NCBI RefSeq assembly: GCF_018128025.1
Contig: NZ_JAGSCS010000006.1
Coordinates: 74,501-138,500, forward strand
Source: Proteiniclasticum sediminis
GTDB taxonomy: Bacteria > Bacillota > Clostridia > Clostridiales > Clostridiaceae
DNA length: 64,000 nt
Direction of reading: 5' to 3'
Below are positions 1 through 8,117 of this stretch, in pieces. The notes beneath the pieces are model-generated. The model did not search any database and was not told the DNA's origin. It worked only from the letters and a program-made list of their open reading frames with translations. Made by a program: the position numbers and the translations under genes. The stretch's first letter is position 1; the number at the start of each line of letters is the position of its first letter.

Positions 1-258
1 GGTGGATTGAGTTTCTCCCGCAGAAGCCGTTTGCGTCTGCGGAGGCGTCCAGCTGGTCAGGAGGGCGAGGAGCGCTTCCGTAATTTCCGGACTTTCCTCT
101 TTTTCCTCGAGGGTTGTTTCCCGTTTCAGGGGTGTCTCCATCTTTGCTTTCTTTTCCTTCAGCAGGGTTTCAAAAACGCCCTTTTCGGGACGGTCTGCCG
201 CCGATGGGGTGCCTTGGGTAACTGCCTGGCTTTGCAGGGCTGTGATTTCTTGGATCAT
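1..258 (-). CDS. fliK: Flagellar hook-length control protein FliK, N-terminal part (cut by window edge)
   Basis: The reading frame opens with ATG at 258, behind a near-perfect Shine-Dalgarno (AAAGGAGGTGAATCA), and stays open for 86 codons to the window edge. The visible part is low-complexity and rich in Lys, Glu, Gln and Thr (it starts MIQEITALQSQ), as in the poorly conserved N-terminus of FliK, the secreted ruler that sets hook length. The name rests on position: it follows fliJ by 39 nt at the end of flgBC-fliEFGHIJ, where Firmicutes carry fliK. The diagnostic C-terminal domain is outside the window. Confidence 0.7.
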   Translation of the reverse strand, partial: MIQEITALQSQAVTQGTPSAADRPEKGVFETLLKEKKAKMETPLKRETTLEEKEESPEITEALLALLTSWTPPQTQTASAGETQST

Positions 259-297
259 TGATTCACCTCCTTTCCGTCTTTGTTTATGGCGAAAGGG

Positions 298-714
298 TTA
301 CCGGGCGTACTTCATGATGCTGAGGTCGTCCAGTTCCTTCTGCTCCGAGGCTAGAATCTCCATGCGGTACCGTTCCCGGTCCTTCTCCTTGAGATTCTCC
401 ATGATCTTGCGGTCCTTCCGGGCTTCGATAAGGTTTCCCCGGGCGTCCTCCACGCGGGTGGAGAGGACCTCCACTTTCTTTTCCTGATGGAAAAGTGCAG
501 TTTTCAGCTTCTCCTTATAGAGAAACTGCATCTTCATCTGGGAAAGGTCTCCCTTTTTCTCCTGATTCTGCTTGTCATAGGCCAGGGTCAGCTGTTCCAG
601 CTCGTCCTTTTCCTTTGCCAGATGATGGCTGGCTTTGAGGTAATCTTCCGTGCGGCTTTTTTCCACACTGTTTTTATAGTCCAGGATTTTTTCCATTTTG
701 AACTTGTAGTCCAT
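298..714 (-). CDS. fliJ: Flagellar export protein FliJ
   Basis: A 138-aa, highly charged, almost wholly alpha-helical coiled-coil protein. FliJ is the central stalk of the flagellar type III export ATPase and escorts substrates and chaperones to FlhA. The start MDYKFKMEKIL at 714 is preferred over an ATG 21 nt upstream because GGAGG lies seven bases before it and FliJ proteins begin this way. It sits 24 nt after fliI. Family sequence conservation is weak, so length, coiled coil and operon position carry the call. Confidence 0.88.
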   Translation of the reverse strand: MDYKFKMEKILDYKNSVEKSRTEDYLKASHHLAKEKDELEQLTLAYDKQNQEKKGDLSQMKMQFLYKEKLKTALFHQEKKVEVLSTRVEDARGNLIEARKDRKIMENLKEKDRERYRMEILASEQKELDDLSIMKYAR

Positions 715-738
715 GGCTTTCCTCCGTGAGATCATATT

Positions 739-2046
739 TTACCGTTTAAAGAGATCCTTCAGGGCGCTGACCGTTTTGTCGTAAGTCCAGGAATCCTCCA
801 CGGACTGCCGAAGAAACTGGTCGATGGGAACCTTCAGCTCGATGGCCCGGTCCACTTCGGGATTTCGGCCCTTGGCATAGGCGCCCACATTGATGAGGTC
901 TTCCGATTCCTGATAGCGGCTGATGTTTTCCTTCAGCTTACCGGCATGATCGTAGTGTTCCTTGCTGACAATTTCCTTCATGACTCGGCTGACGCTCTGC
1001 TGGACATCGATGGCGGGGAAATGATTCTTTCCCGCCAGCTTCCGGGTGAGGACGATGTGTCCGTCCAGGATTCCCCGGACCGCATCGGCGATGGGTTCAT
1101 TCATGTCATCGCCTTCCACCAGCACCGTATAAAAGGCGGTGATGGAGCCGTCCTGGGACATGCCGCTGCGCTCCAGAAGCTTGGGAAGGGCTGCAAAGAC
1201 CGAAGGGGTGTATCCCCGCGTGGTGGGCGGTTCGCCGATGGCGAGGCCGATTTCTCGCTGGGCCATGGCAAACCGGGTCACGGAGTCCATCATGAACATG
1301 ACTTTCTTTCCCTGATCCCGGAAGTACTCCGCAATGGCTGTGGCCACATAGGCCCCTTTCAGCCGCACGAGAGGCGGCTGGTCCGAGGTGGCGCAGATGA
1401 CCACCGATCGGCGGTACCCTTCGTCCCCCAGGTCCCGCTGGATGAATTCCAGCACTTCCCGTCCTCGCTCGCCGATGAGGCCGATGACATTGACATCGGC
1501 ATCGCAGTATCGGCTGATCATCCCGAGTAGGGTGCTCTTGCCCACGCCGCTGCCGGCGAAGATGCCGATACGCTGGCCTTCCCCCACGGTGAGGAGCCCG
1601 TCGATGGCTTTCACCCCTGTGCTCATGACCGCTTCGATTTTCTTTCGCTGAAAGGGATTGGGCGGCATGCGGTTGATGTCTCCATATCCTTCTAGTCGGC
1701 GGGCTTCACCGTCCATGGGACGGCCCAAGCCATCCAGGGTGGTCCCCAGGAGGTCATCGCCCACCTTCACCACCAGGGCTTTTCCCGTGGGAAGGACGAG
1801 GCAACCCGGGCCAATGCCCTGAAGATCCCCCAGGGGCATGAGGAGAACGCCGTCATCTTCAAAACCCACCACTTCTGCCGGTATGCGGTTTTCCTCACTG
1901 ATCAGGATATCGCAGACTTCGCCCACAAAGACCTTGAGACCCACGGCATGGATGATGATGCCGATGACCTTTTTCACCTTGCCCATTCTCAATTGAAGCT
2001 GTTCCTTTTCGAGGATCTGCGCATAGCGCTCAAAGGGAAAGTTCAT
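739..2046 (-). CDS. fliI: Flagellum-specific ATP synthase FliI
   Basis: A 435-aa hexameric ATPase of the flagellar type III secretion apparatus at the cytoplasmic base of the basal body, related to F1 beta. An N-terminal beta-barrel region (about residues 1-95) precedes the nucleotide-binding core with Walker A GSGVGKST near residue 165. The sequence GLIGERGREVLEF and a Walker B-like MFMMDSVTRFA follow. Length matches the family. It lies between fliH, its regulator, and fliJ, its stalk, with short gaps that indicate one transcript. Confidence 0.97.
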   Translation of the reverse strand: MNFPFERYAQILEKEQLQLRMGKVKKVIGIIIHAVGLKVFVGEVCDILISEENRIPAEVVGFEDDGVLLMPLGDLQGIGPGCLVLPTGKALVVKVGDDLLGTTLDGLGRPMDGEARRLEGYGDINRMPPNPFQRKKIEAVMSTGVKAIDGLLTVGEGQRIGIFAGSGVGKSTLLGMISRYCDADVNVIGLIGERGREVLEFIQRDLGDEGYRRSVVICATSDQPPLVRLKGAYVATAIAEYFRDQGKKVMFMMDSVTRFAMAQREIGLAIGEPPTTRGYTPSVFAALPKLLERSGMSQDGSITAFYTVLVEGDDMNEPIADAVRGILDGHIVLTRKLAGKNHFPAIDVQQSVSRVMKEIVSKEHYDHAGKLKENISRYQESEDLINVGAYAKGRNPEVDRAIELKVPIDQFLRQSVEDSWTYDKTVSALKDLFKR

Positions 2047-2063
2047 GGGGTTCTTCCTCCTTC

Positions 2064-2795
2064 CTAGCCTTTAGCCAGTTCCAGGAAACGCTGAAGCTGT
2101 TTTTTGATCTGCAGGTCCGTGATCTGGTCTTCATTTTCCAGGATAAGCCCCTGGGGTTCCAGAGTCTTGTCTTCCAGGATGAGGATCCGGGCCTGGGGGC
2201 AAAGCTTTTCGATTTCTCCCCGGCAGCTTTGCACCTCCGCCAAAAGGTCCGGGTGACAAGTCACAATGAGACTTTCGGTTTTGGCGTAATCCTGCAGGAT
2301 GGGCCGAGCGAGGCTTAGAATGCCTTCTTCCTGCCGGTCCAGAGTTTGCCGGATGATCTTCTCCGCAATGTCCACCGAGAGCTGGAGGAGTCGGTCAGAT
2401 TCTTCCAGGAAGTAGTTCTTTGCCCTATTCTGGGCTTCCTTCAGAAGATTCATCGCGTTTTCCCGGATGCGCTGCCCCTCGGCTTTTGCCGCCGCAAGGC
2501 CCGCCTGATAACCTTCTTCCCGGGCTTCCCCATAGGCTGCTTCCTTCAAGTCCTCCACGGCCAGGGCAGCTTCCGCCAGGAGCTCTTCCCGGAGAAGCTC
2601 ATTCTCTGCCGAGAGCTTTCTTCGAAGCTCCTCTTCCAATGCGCGCATCTCATCCGGTACGGTTTCTTCTTCCCGCACCGCCGCTTCTTCCCGCACCTGA
2701 TAGGCGGTGAGATCGAGAATCTCCAGATGTCGGGGACTGGCCTCGGTACTGGCTGGATTTTTGATGATCTTATACGATAATGCTATCGGAATCAC
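2064..2795 (-). CDS. fliH: Flagellar assembly protein FliH
   Basis: A 243-aa protein with a short N-terminal segment (LSYKIIKNP), a long Glu/Arg/Ala-rich coiled coil (about residues 30-110) and a C-terminal V-type ATPase subunit E-like domain. FliH binds and restrains FliI and docks it to the C-ring. The best start is GTG at 2795, which overlaps the end of fliG by 26 nt and has AGGAAGGG directly before it. That spacing is unusually tight, so initiation probably depends on coupling to fliG. The function call is firm from order and fold; the exact start is less so. Confidence 0.9.
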   Translation of the reverse strand: MIPIALSYKIIKNPASTEASPRHLEILDLTAYQVREEAAVREEETVPDEMRALEEELRRKLSAENELLREELLAEAALAVEDLKEAAYGEAREEGYQAGLAAAKAEGQRIRENAMNLLKEAQNRAKNYFLEESDRLLQLSVDIAEKIIRQTLDRQEEGILSLARPILQDYAKTESLIVTCHPDLLAEVQSCRGEIEKLCPQARILILEDKTLEPQGLILENEDQITDLQIKKQLQRFLELAKG

Positions 2796-3777
2796 CCCTT
2801 CCTATGACAATCTCTCCCGCCTCTTCGAGACGTCGGATGATGCCCACAATCTTATGCTGCGTCTCTTCCACGGTGGAAAGTCGGACCGGTCCCATGAACT
2901 CGATGTCCTCCCGGATGGTTTCCGCCGCCCGCTTGGACAGGTTGGCGTAAATCATGTTGGACACCTCGGCGGAAGCTCCCTTGAGGGCGAGAACCAGATC
3001 TTCGTTCTCCACTTCGCGAAGAACCCGCTGAATGGAGCTCTTGTCCAAAGTGACGATATCTTCGAAGACGAAGAGATTCGCTTTGACGATTTCCGCCAGA
3101 TCGGGCTGGGTCTTCTCCAGATCCGACAGGATATTCTTCTCTGTGGTGCGGTCCACGGAGTTCAGGATCTCCACCAGGGTCTTGACGCCGCCGATGGTGT
3201 CCGTGTCATTGTCGATGATATTGGAGAATTTATTCTGCAGGATGGATTCGATGCGCTTGATGACCGCAGGGGAAGTCCGGTTGATGACCCCGATGCGCTC
3301 CGCCACTTCGGTCTGCAGTTCATGGGGGAAGAGGGATAAAACCTCTGCCGCCTTGTCCGACTGAATATAGCACATGATGAGGGCAATGGTCTGGGGATGC
3401 TCGCTGACCAGCATATTGGCCAGCTGATGGGTATCCGCTTTCCGAAGAATGGCGAAGGGCATTTCCCGCTGCTGAATCTGATTCAGCACTTCCATGACTT
3501 CCTTGGCCCGGACACTGCCCAGGGCCTTGGTCAGAAGATTCCGGGCGTAGTCCACGCCCCCATCCAGGACAAACTCCCGACCGGAAGCCATGTCTAGAAA
3601 GTCAGCAATGACTTTTTCCCGCTCATTGGCTTCCACAAATTCCGTATTCGCAATTTCATAGGTGACCTTTTGGATCATACTGTCCGGCAGCATCCTGAGG
3701 ATCTGGGAGGAGATCTCCGGCCCCAGCGAAATCAGCAGGATGGCGGCTTTCTTGATGCCATTGGATTTAGCTTGCAT
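2770..3777 (-). CDS. fliG: Flagellar motor switch protein FliG
   Basis: A 335-aa C-ring protein that links the MS ring (FliF) to FliM/FliY and contacts the stator to make torque and switch direction. The N-terminal region begins NGIKKAAILLISLGPE, typical of FliG. The middle domain follows, and the C-terminal torque helix contains the expected charged stretch near LVLALKGAS. Family length is normal. It lies 9 nt after fliF and overlaps fliH. Confidence 0.97.
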   Translation of the reverse strand: MQAKSNGIKKAAILLISLGPEISSQILRMLPDSMIQKVTYEIANTEFVEANEREKVIADFLDMASGREFVLDGGVDYARNLLTKALGSVRAKEVMEVLNQIQQREMPFAILRKADTHQLANMLVSEHPQTIALIMCYIQSDKAAEVLSLFPHELQTEVAERIGVINRTSPAVIKRIESILQNKFSNIIDNDTDTIGGVKTLVEILNSVDRTTEKNILSDLEKTQPDLAEIVKANLFVFEDIVTLDKSSIQRVLREVENEDLVLALKGASAEVSNMIYANLSKRAAETIREDIEFMGPVRLSTVEETQHKIVGIIRRLEEAGEIVIGRGDSDSIIV

Positions 3778-3786
3778 ATCTTATCA

Positions 3787-5343
3787 TCAGTCCTTCATCC
3801 ACGCCTTGATCAGGTCCGCTGCAATTTCCGGATGTTCCTGGGCGTATTCCTTGATTTGCTTTTCCTTGGGATTTTCCTTCACTTCAAACTTCTGATACAG
3901 CTCTTCGATGAGATTCTTGGGTTCCTCCACCATAACTGGGAGTACAGGGGCCACGGGGTATTCCTTGACCTTGGACTTCTTCCCAAAGAGGATTCTCAGG
4001 ACAGACAAGAGGAGGATCGTACCCAGAAGAGCGAAGATCCCAAAGTAGATGTACTCGCCGTAGCGGTCCATGAAGGTCAGGGAGGCCAGCCGCTCGGCTT
4101 CGAGGCGGGCCAGCTCCTTGTCTACTTCTTCCTGATAGGTTTTGTCGAAGGCCACACCCTCTACGCTGATCTGGTCTCCCCGGTCAAAGGTATACCCCGT
4201 GGCGGTGGCTACCAGATTATTGATGGCGGCCTTCTGCACATCGGTGAGCTGGCCGTCATAAAGGATGGAGGTGGTTATGCGGTTGATCTTTCCGGGGGCC
4301 TTCACCGTAGTGGTGGTGGATTCCGTCAGTTCATAGTTCACTGTTCCCTCGTAGGAGGAGAGACCGCCTTCCCCATTGCCGTTAAGGACATTCTGGGCAT
4401 TGTCCCCCACGGGGCTGTTCACGACGCCACCGACACCATTTCCGGAACCTGTGGCGCTTTGATTCTGACTGCGGATCACCGGATCCTTGTAGCTGATCAC
4501 CGTCTGTTCCTGGGCATCAAAATCAAGATCCGCGAAAACGCTGACCTTGATTTTATCCGGACCAAAGGCCGGTCCCAAGAGGCTGAGAATATTGTTTTTC
4601 ACTTCATTCTCAAAGCTCTTCTTGTATTCACTATGCTGACTGATAACTTCCATGCCGCCTTCCCCGCCGGAAGCGAGGCCTGCGCTGAGGAGATTTCCAG
4701 AACTGTCGATGATCCGGACATTTTCCTCCGGGAGGTTGTCTACGGCTCCGCTGATGAGGGCAACGATTCCCTTCACGGCTTCCCCCGTGACCTTGGCTCC
4801 TGCCTTAATATCCAGGATGACCGAGGCGGAGGCTAAGGTCTTTTCCGTTTCGAAAATGCTGTCCTTGCTCATGACCAGGTGTACCCGGGCACTGCGAATT
4901 TCCGATAAAGACATCACAGAGCGCTGCAGCTCCCCTTCCAAGGCCCGCTGGTACATGATCTTCCGGTCTTCGTCCGTGACCATCATCCCCATATTGTCAA
5001 AAATTTCAAACCCCGTGGAGTTTTCGGGCATCATCCCGTTCATGGCCAGCTCTAGCCGGTACTTGTCAACTAACCTTTCATCGATCTCGATGTCCTTTCC
5101 TCCATTTTGAATTCGATAGGGGATGTTTCCCCGGGTATCCAAATCGGCGGTAATGACCGCTGCATCTTCCAGCTCCAGATTAGTGAACAAGGTGGCATAG
5201 GTGACTTTTCCTGAATACCAGGAATAGAAGCCGACGCAAAGGATCGTGGCCACAAGGGCCGTCACCAGTGCGTTCCGCTTCTTTCGATCGATATTGATCC
5301 ATCCCCCCTTAATCTTCTGAAGGGTTCCGTTCATTTTATCCAT
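3787..5343 (-). CDS. fliF: Flagellar M-ring protein FliF
   Basis: A 518-aa protein that forms the MS ring in the inner membrane, the base of the rotor and housing for the export gate. It has an N-terminal transmembrane helix (about residues 26-44), the ring-building YscJ/FliF domain, a Ser/Gly/Asn-rich periplasmic loop and a second membrane helix near residue 435. A cytoplasmic tail that binds FliG ends the protein. AAGGAG lies about ten bases before ATG 5343. A 191-nt gap separates it from fliE, longer than other gaps here; no clear promoter was found in it. Confidence 0.97.
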   Translation of the reverse strand: MDKMNGTLQKIKGGWINIDRKKRNALVTALVATILCVGFYSWYSGKVTYATLFTNLELEDAAVITADLDTRGNIPYRIQNGGKDIEIDERLVDKYRLELAMNGMMPENSTGFEIFDNMGMMVTDEDRKIMYQRALEGELQRSVMSLSEIRSARVHLVMSKDSIFETEKTLASASVILDIKAGAKVTGEAVKGIVALISGAVDNLPEENVRIIDSSGNLLSAGLASGGEGGMEVISQHSEYKKSFENEVKNNILSLLGPAFGPDKIKVSVFADLDFDAQEQTVISYKDPVIRSQNQSATGSGNGVGGVVNSPVGDNAQNVLNGNGEGGLSSYEGTVNYELTESTTTTVKAPGKINRITTSILYDGQLTDVQKAAINNLVATATGYTFDRGDQISVEGVAFDKTYQEEVDKELARLEAERLASLTFMDRYGEYIYFGIFALLGTILLLSVLRILFGKKSKVKEYPVAPVLPVMVEEPKNLIEELYQKFEVKENPKEKQIKEYAQEHPEIAADLIKAWMKD

Positions 5344-5534
5344 GCAGCCTGTACTCCTTATTCTGGATGATCTGTAGTTATAGTGGGATGATCCTCATTG
5401 GATTAGCAAAAACTGCCAACTTCAGCACTCATAAACTTTCCACTTTCACGGACTCATTGCCCCGGGATTTATTCATGATGTTGCTGTAAATCAGCAGTCA
5501 CACTATTCTTGATTGCATTTTCCTTGGCTATTGA

Positions 5535-5852
5535 CTAGAACTGCATACTGTTCAGTTCCTTATACGCTTCTACAATTTTATTTCTCACCTGTACCGCCAG
5601 TTCCATCTGAAGCCTAGCCTCTTCCGCAGCAATCATGACCTGATGGAGATCTTCCGTTTCCCCTGCGGCAAATTGGGTTATTAAGGAATCGGATTCCATT
5701 TGGCTCTGATTCAGCTTTTCCAGCTGTTGGGTAATGAGCTGACCAAAACCTCCATCGGGAGATTCTGTCTTTTCCTCTTCCCGGGGGGTCTGGCTGATGA
5801 GGTTTTGATAACGGCTGAGGATCTGACTATAGGAACTGCTGACTTGTGTCAT
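5535..5852 (-). CDS. fliE: Flagellar hook-basal body complex protein FliE
   Basis: A 105-aa protein that joins the MS ring to the proximal rod. The C-terminal half carries the conserved FliE pattern HQVMIAAEEARLQMELAVQVRNK and ends AYKELNSMQF, close to the family consensus. The N-terminal half is variable and Ser/Gln-rich. It sits 7 nt after flgC within flgB-flgC-fliE. Confidence 0.96.
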   Translation of the reverse strand: MTQVSSSYSQILSRYQNLISQTPREEEKTESPDGGFGQLITQQLEKLNQSQMESDSLITQFAAGETEDLHQVMIAAEEARLQMELAVQVRNKIVEAYKELNSMQF

Positions 5853-5859
5853 GGGTCAC

Positions 5860-6294
5860 CTAACCTTTCGAGATTTCGATGGCTTTATTGAGCATAGCCT
5901 TGCTGGCCTTCAGGGCGGTGGCATTGGCTTCATAGGTGCGCTGAGCTTCCATGAGGCTCACCATTTCATCCAGGAGATTCACATTGGGCATAAGGACGTA
6001 GCCTTCCCCATCGGCATCGGGATGGGTGGGGTCGTACACACGCTTCATATTTTCCGGATCCTCCGCGATGGCGGTGACTTTCACCCCGGCGCTTCGGGAT
6101 TCCATCCGCTGCGTAGCCTTATTGAATTCCTTTTCCACCATTTCGGCGAAGACCACTTCTTTTCGCTGATAGGGTCCCCCGTCTTCCGTTCGGGTGGTGT
6201 TCACATTAGCGATATTCGAAGAGATGGTATCCAGCTTCAGCCGCTCCAGGGTCAGGCCGGAGGCATTAATTTTCATGGAGTTAAATACAGACAT
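5860..6294 (-). CDS. flgC: Flagellar proximal rod protein FlgC
   Basis: A 144-aa rod protein. The N-terminus MSVFNSMKINASGLTLERL and the segment SSNIANVNTTRT match the flagellar rod/hook signature. The C-terminus VSLMEAQRTYEANATALK matches the paired C-terminal helix that forms the coiled core of the rod. The start at 6294 has AAGGAG six bases upstream; a longer reading frame from 6312 lacks a ribosome site. Confidence 0.96.
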   Translation of the reverse strand: MSVFNSMKINASGLTLERLKLDTISSNIANVNTTRTEDGGPYQRKEVVFAEMVEKEFNKATQRMESRSAGVKVTAIAEDPENMKRVYDPTHPDADGEGYVLMPNVNLLDEMVSLMEAQRTYEANATALKASKAMLNKAIEISKG

Positions 6295-6317
6295 GCTCTT
6301 CTCCTTCGGCACAGGGC

Positions 6318-6704
6318 CTATCGATTAATGACGTAATTGAGACTTCCAAGCTTACGGTTCAGCTGCTCAATGAGCGCCGAGTAATAAATTTCGTTGGCCG
6401 CCAGATCCACCATCTCCCGATCGATGTCCACACTGTTTCCCTCGTCGTTCATGGTATGGCTGGAGGACGTGACCACCTGAGGCTTTACCTGGGAGACATC
6501 GCCGCCTCCTAAATGGGCTGCGTGGGTGTTCTCTAAGGCTAGGCCGTTCTTCCCCATGGCTCTTTGCAGTTCTTCCTCAAAACGGACCTTCTGGGCTTTA
6601 TAACCTGGGGTGTTTACATTGGCGATGTTGGAAGAGATGGTTTTCTGCCGAAGGGATGAAGCATCCAAGGCAGTTTTAATGATCTGATAACTCTGATCCG
6701 GCAT
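6318..6704 (-). CDS. flgB: Flagellar proximal rod protein FlgB
   Basis: A 128-aa rod protein and first gene of the flgBC-fliEFGHIJK operon. It contains the rod signature SSNIANVNTPGYKAQ near residues 22-36 and a C-terminal helix with LAANEIYYSALIEQL. FlgB forms the most proximal rod segment outside the MS ring. A SigA-like promoter is about 105 nt upstream at 6808-6836. Confidence 0.96.
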   Translation of the reverse strand: MPDQSYQIIKTALDASSLRQKTISSNIANVNTPGYKAQKVRFEEELQRAMGKNGLALENTHAAHLGGGDVSQVKPQVVTSSSHTMNDEGNSVDIDREMVDLAANEIYYSALIEQLNRKLGSLNYVINR

Positions 6705-6807
6705 GGCTCCTCACTTTCGACTCATCCTCATATCATCGTGGAATCACCTTGATTTCCAAGAGGTTTCATCACAGCTTCTTCATAATATTTTCATTTTGTT
6801 CAATAGT

Positions 6808-6836
6808 ATTATAAAACTAAAGTATTGTAAAATCAA
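6808..6836 (-). promoter_or_regulatory. SigA-type promoter of the flgB operon
   Basis: Reading the minus strand, TTGATT (6831-6836) is followed by a 17-bp spacer and TATAAT (6808-6813). The predicted start near 6801 gives a leader of about 97 nt before flgB. No SigD-like element was seen here, which fits an early-class flagellar operon. Confidence 0.75.
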
Positions 6837-6839
6837 TAA

Positions 6840-7364
6840 TCGATAATATCCCATCTATTGGAGAGAATAGCGAACCTTTTCCATGTAGTTGTGTTTATTG
6901 TATTACCATTATTAAACTAATTTCGAAACAATTTTCACCATAAATTATGCAATTTGCGACAGTGTATGCACGATAATATCATGGTTCGTTAAGAATATAT
7001 AAATCTTCCGTTAAATCCCTCCCTGTTATACACTCTCCATTTCTTGCTGGACCCCGCTGTTCCCCGGGATCCCTAAGAAGGAAAGCCTTTCCATTTCAAG
7101 GGAAATCTTGATTTTCGCCACTCCAAATTCCGGAAATCCCGGGACTTGTTCTGTTCCAGCCCACGACGAATACCTCCGGATCACCTTTGCCTACTATTAT
7201 GCAAAAGTCATCGGGAGGTATTCGTCGAACTCCGACAAAGCCATGTCGGAGAAGTTAATTTAATTTCATGATTTTCAGAAAAACTAGATTAATGTGAACT
7301 TCATATACGAATTCCTTGCTGAAAAATAAATTCACATTCTCCATAATCTTTCAGAGATATCCAT
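6840..7364. other. Gene-free interval with two strong hairpins
   Basis: About 525 bp with no credible reading frame; 6840-7020 is very AT-rich. Two inverted repeats stand out. The first pairs 7164-7177 with 7214-7227 (CGACGAATACCTCC, perfect 14 bp), and its loop contains a smaller CTTTGC/GCAAAG stem. The second pairs 7230-7237 with 7244-7251 (CTCCGACA/TGTCGGAG). They lie beyond the 3' end of the fliD-fliS-fliT operon and may end its transcription, although no long U-tract follows on the minus strand. Confidence 0.55.
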
Positions 7365-7727
7365 TTAAAAGTTTTTGTCCACAAACCAGGGATCGGCTTC
7401 CTTTTGAAGATAGGATTTGGCCACCCGGCGGTTCTGATTCACCTGTCGCATTTCGGAGGATAAGACCTGTTTCCCCTCCTGGAGCCGAACATTGAGCTTT
7501 TGGGTGTTAGTCAGAAGCGTCTGAAGAATCTCCTCCTCTTGCTTCCTCCAGGGAATCCTTTCTCCGGTTTCCTGGTCCAGTGCTTTCAGTGCCGCAAAAC
7601 ACTGCTCGTTTTTTTCTAGAGCATCCATGCAAGAATCCAAATTATCCTGATCCACCTGGGTGTTGGCGAGTGCTTCGAGAAGAAGGGCATGTCTTCGCTG
7701 GGGGATGCTCTCTTTCGCAAACATCAC
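7365..7727 (-). CDS. FliT-like flagellar chaperone
   Basis: A 120-aa helical, charged protein whose start overlaps the end of fliS by 4 nt. It has no membrane segment or clear motif. The small size, heptad pattern and position directly after fliD-fliS match FliT, the cytosolic export chaperone of the cap protein FliD. FliT sequences diverge strongly, so this rests mainly on context. A FlgN-like or unassigned chaperone is the alternative. Confidence 0.6.
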   Translation of the reverse strand: MMFAKESIPQRRHALLLEALANTQVDQDNLDSCMDALEKNEQCFAALKALDQETGERIPWRKQEEEILQTLLTNTQKLNVRLQEGKQVLSSEMRQVNQNRRVAKSYLQKEADPWFVDKNF

Positions 7728-8101
7728 AGCTGGTTCCAGGTGTCCCGAAGATCTTCCAGGAACGTGATGACTTCATCCAGATGCTCCGGGTTCTTTTCCA
7801 CATTGGCGCGGATGGTCTTCTGATACATGTACTCGTAGAGGGCCATGAGATTCTTGGCGATGTCTCCGCCTTCTTCGAAGTTCAGGGTGCTCATGAGCTC
7901 CGTGAGAATGTTCTGGGCTTTTACGATGGACTGATGGGTTTTCTCGATATTTCCATCGGCCATGGAGAGCTTGGCCAGCTTCAGAAACTTCACTGCGCCT
8001 TCGTAGAGCATGATGACCAGTTTCTTGGCTGAAGCGGTCATAATTTCATTGGTTTTATAGGCGTTGCCCGCCTGGGAATAAGCCTTTTGGGTGGCATACA
8101 T
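7724..8101 (-). CDS. fliS: Flagellin export chaperone FliS
   Basis: A 125-aa four-helix protein that binds the C-terminus of flagellin in the cytosol and prevents early polymerisation. It opens with the typical AYSQAGNAYKTNEIMTASAKK and continues LVIMLYEGAVKFLKLA, both classic FliS features. It follows fliD by 16 nt. In Firmicutes FliS also competes in the FliW-CsrA-flagellin switch, and both partners are encoded in this window. Confidence 0.97.
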   Translation of the reverse strand: MYATQKAYSQAGNAYKTNEIMTASAKKLVIMLYEGAVKFLKLAKLSMADGNIEKTHQSIVKAQNILTELMSTLNFEEGGDIAKNLMALYEYMYQKTIRANVEKNPEHLDEVITFLEDLRDTWNQL

Positions 8102-8117
8102 AAAGGAATCCTCCTAA

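Noticed and set aside
6840-7364. c-di-GMP or other riboswitch upstream of flgB
   Set aside because: None of the conserved GEMM sequences was found, and the two hairpins lie upstream of the flgB promoter so are not in its leader.
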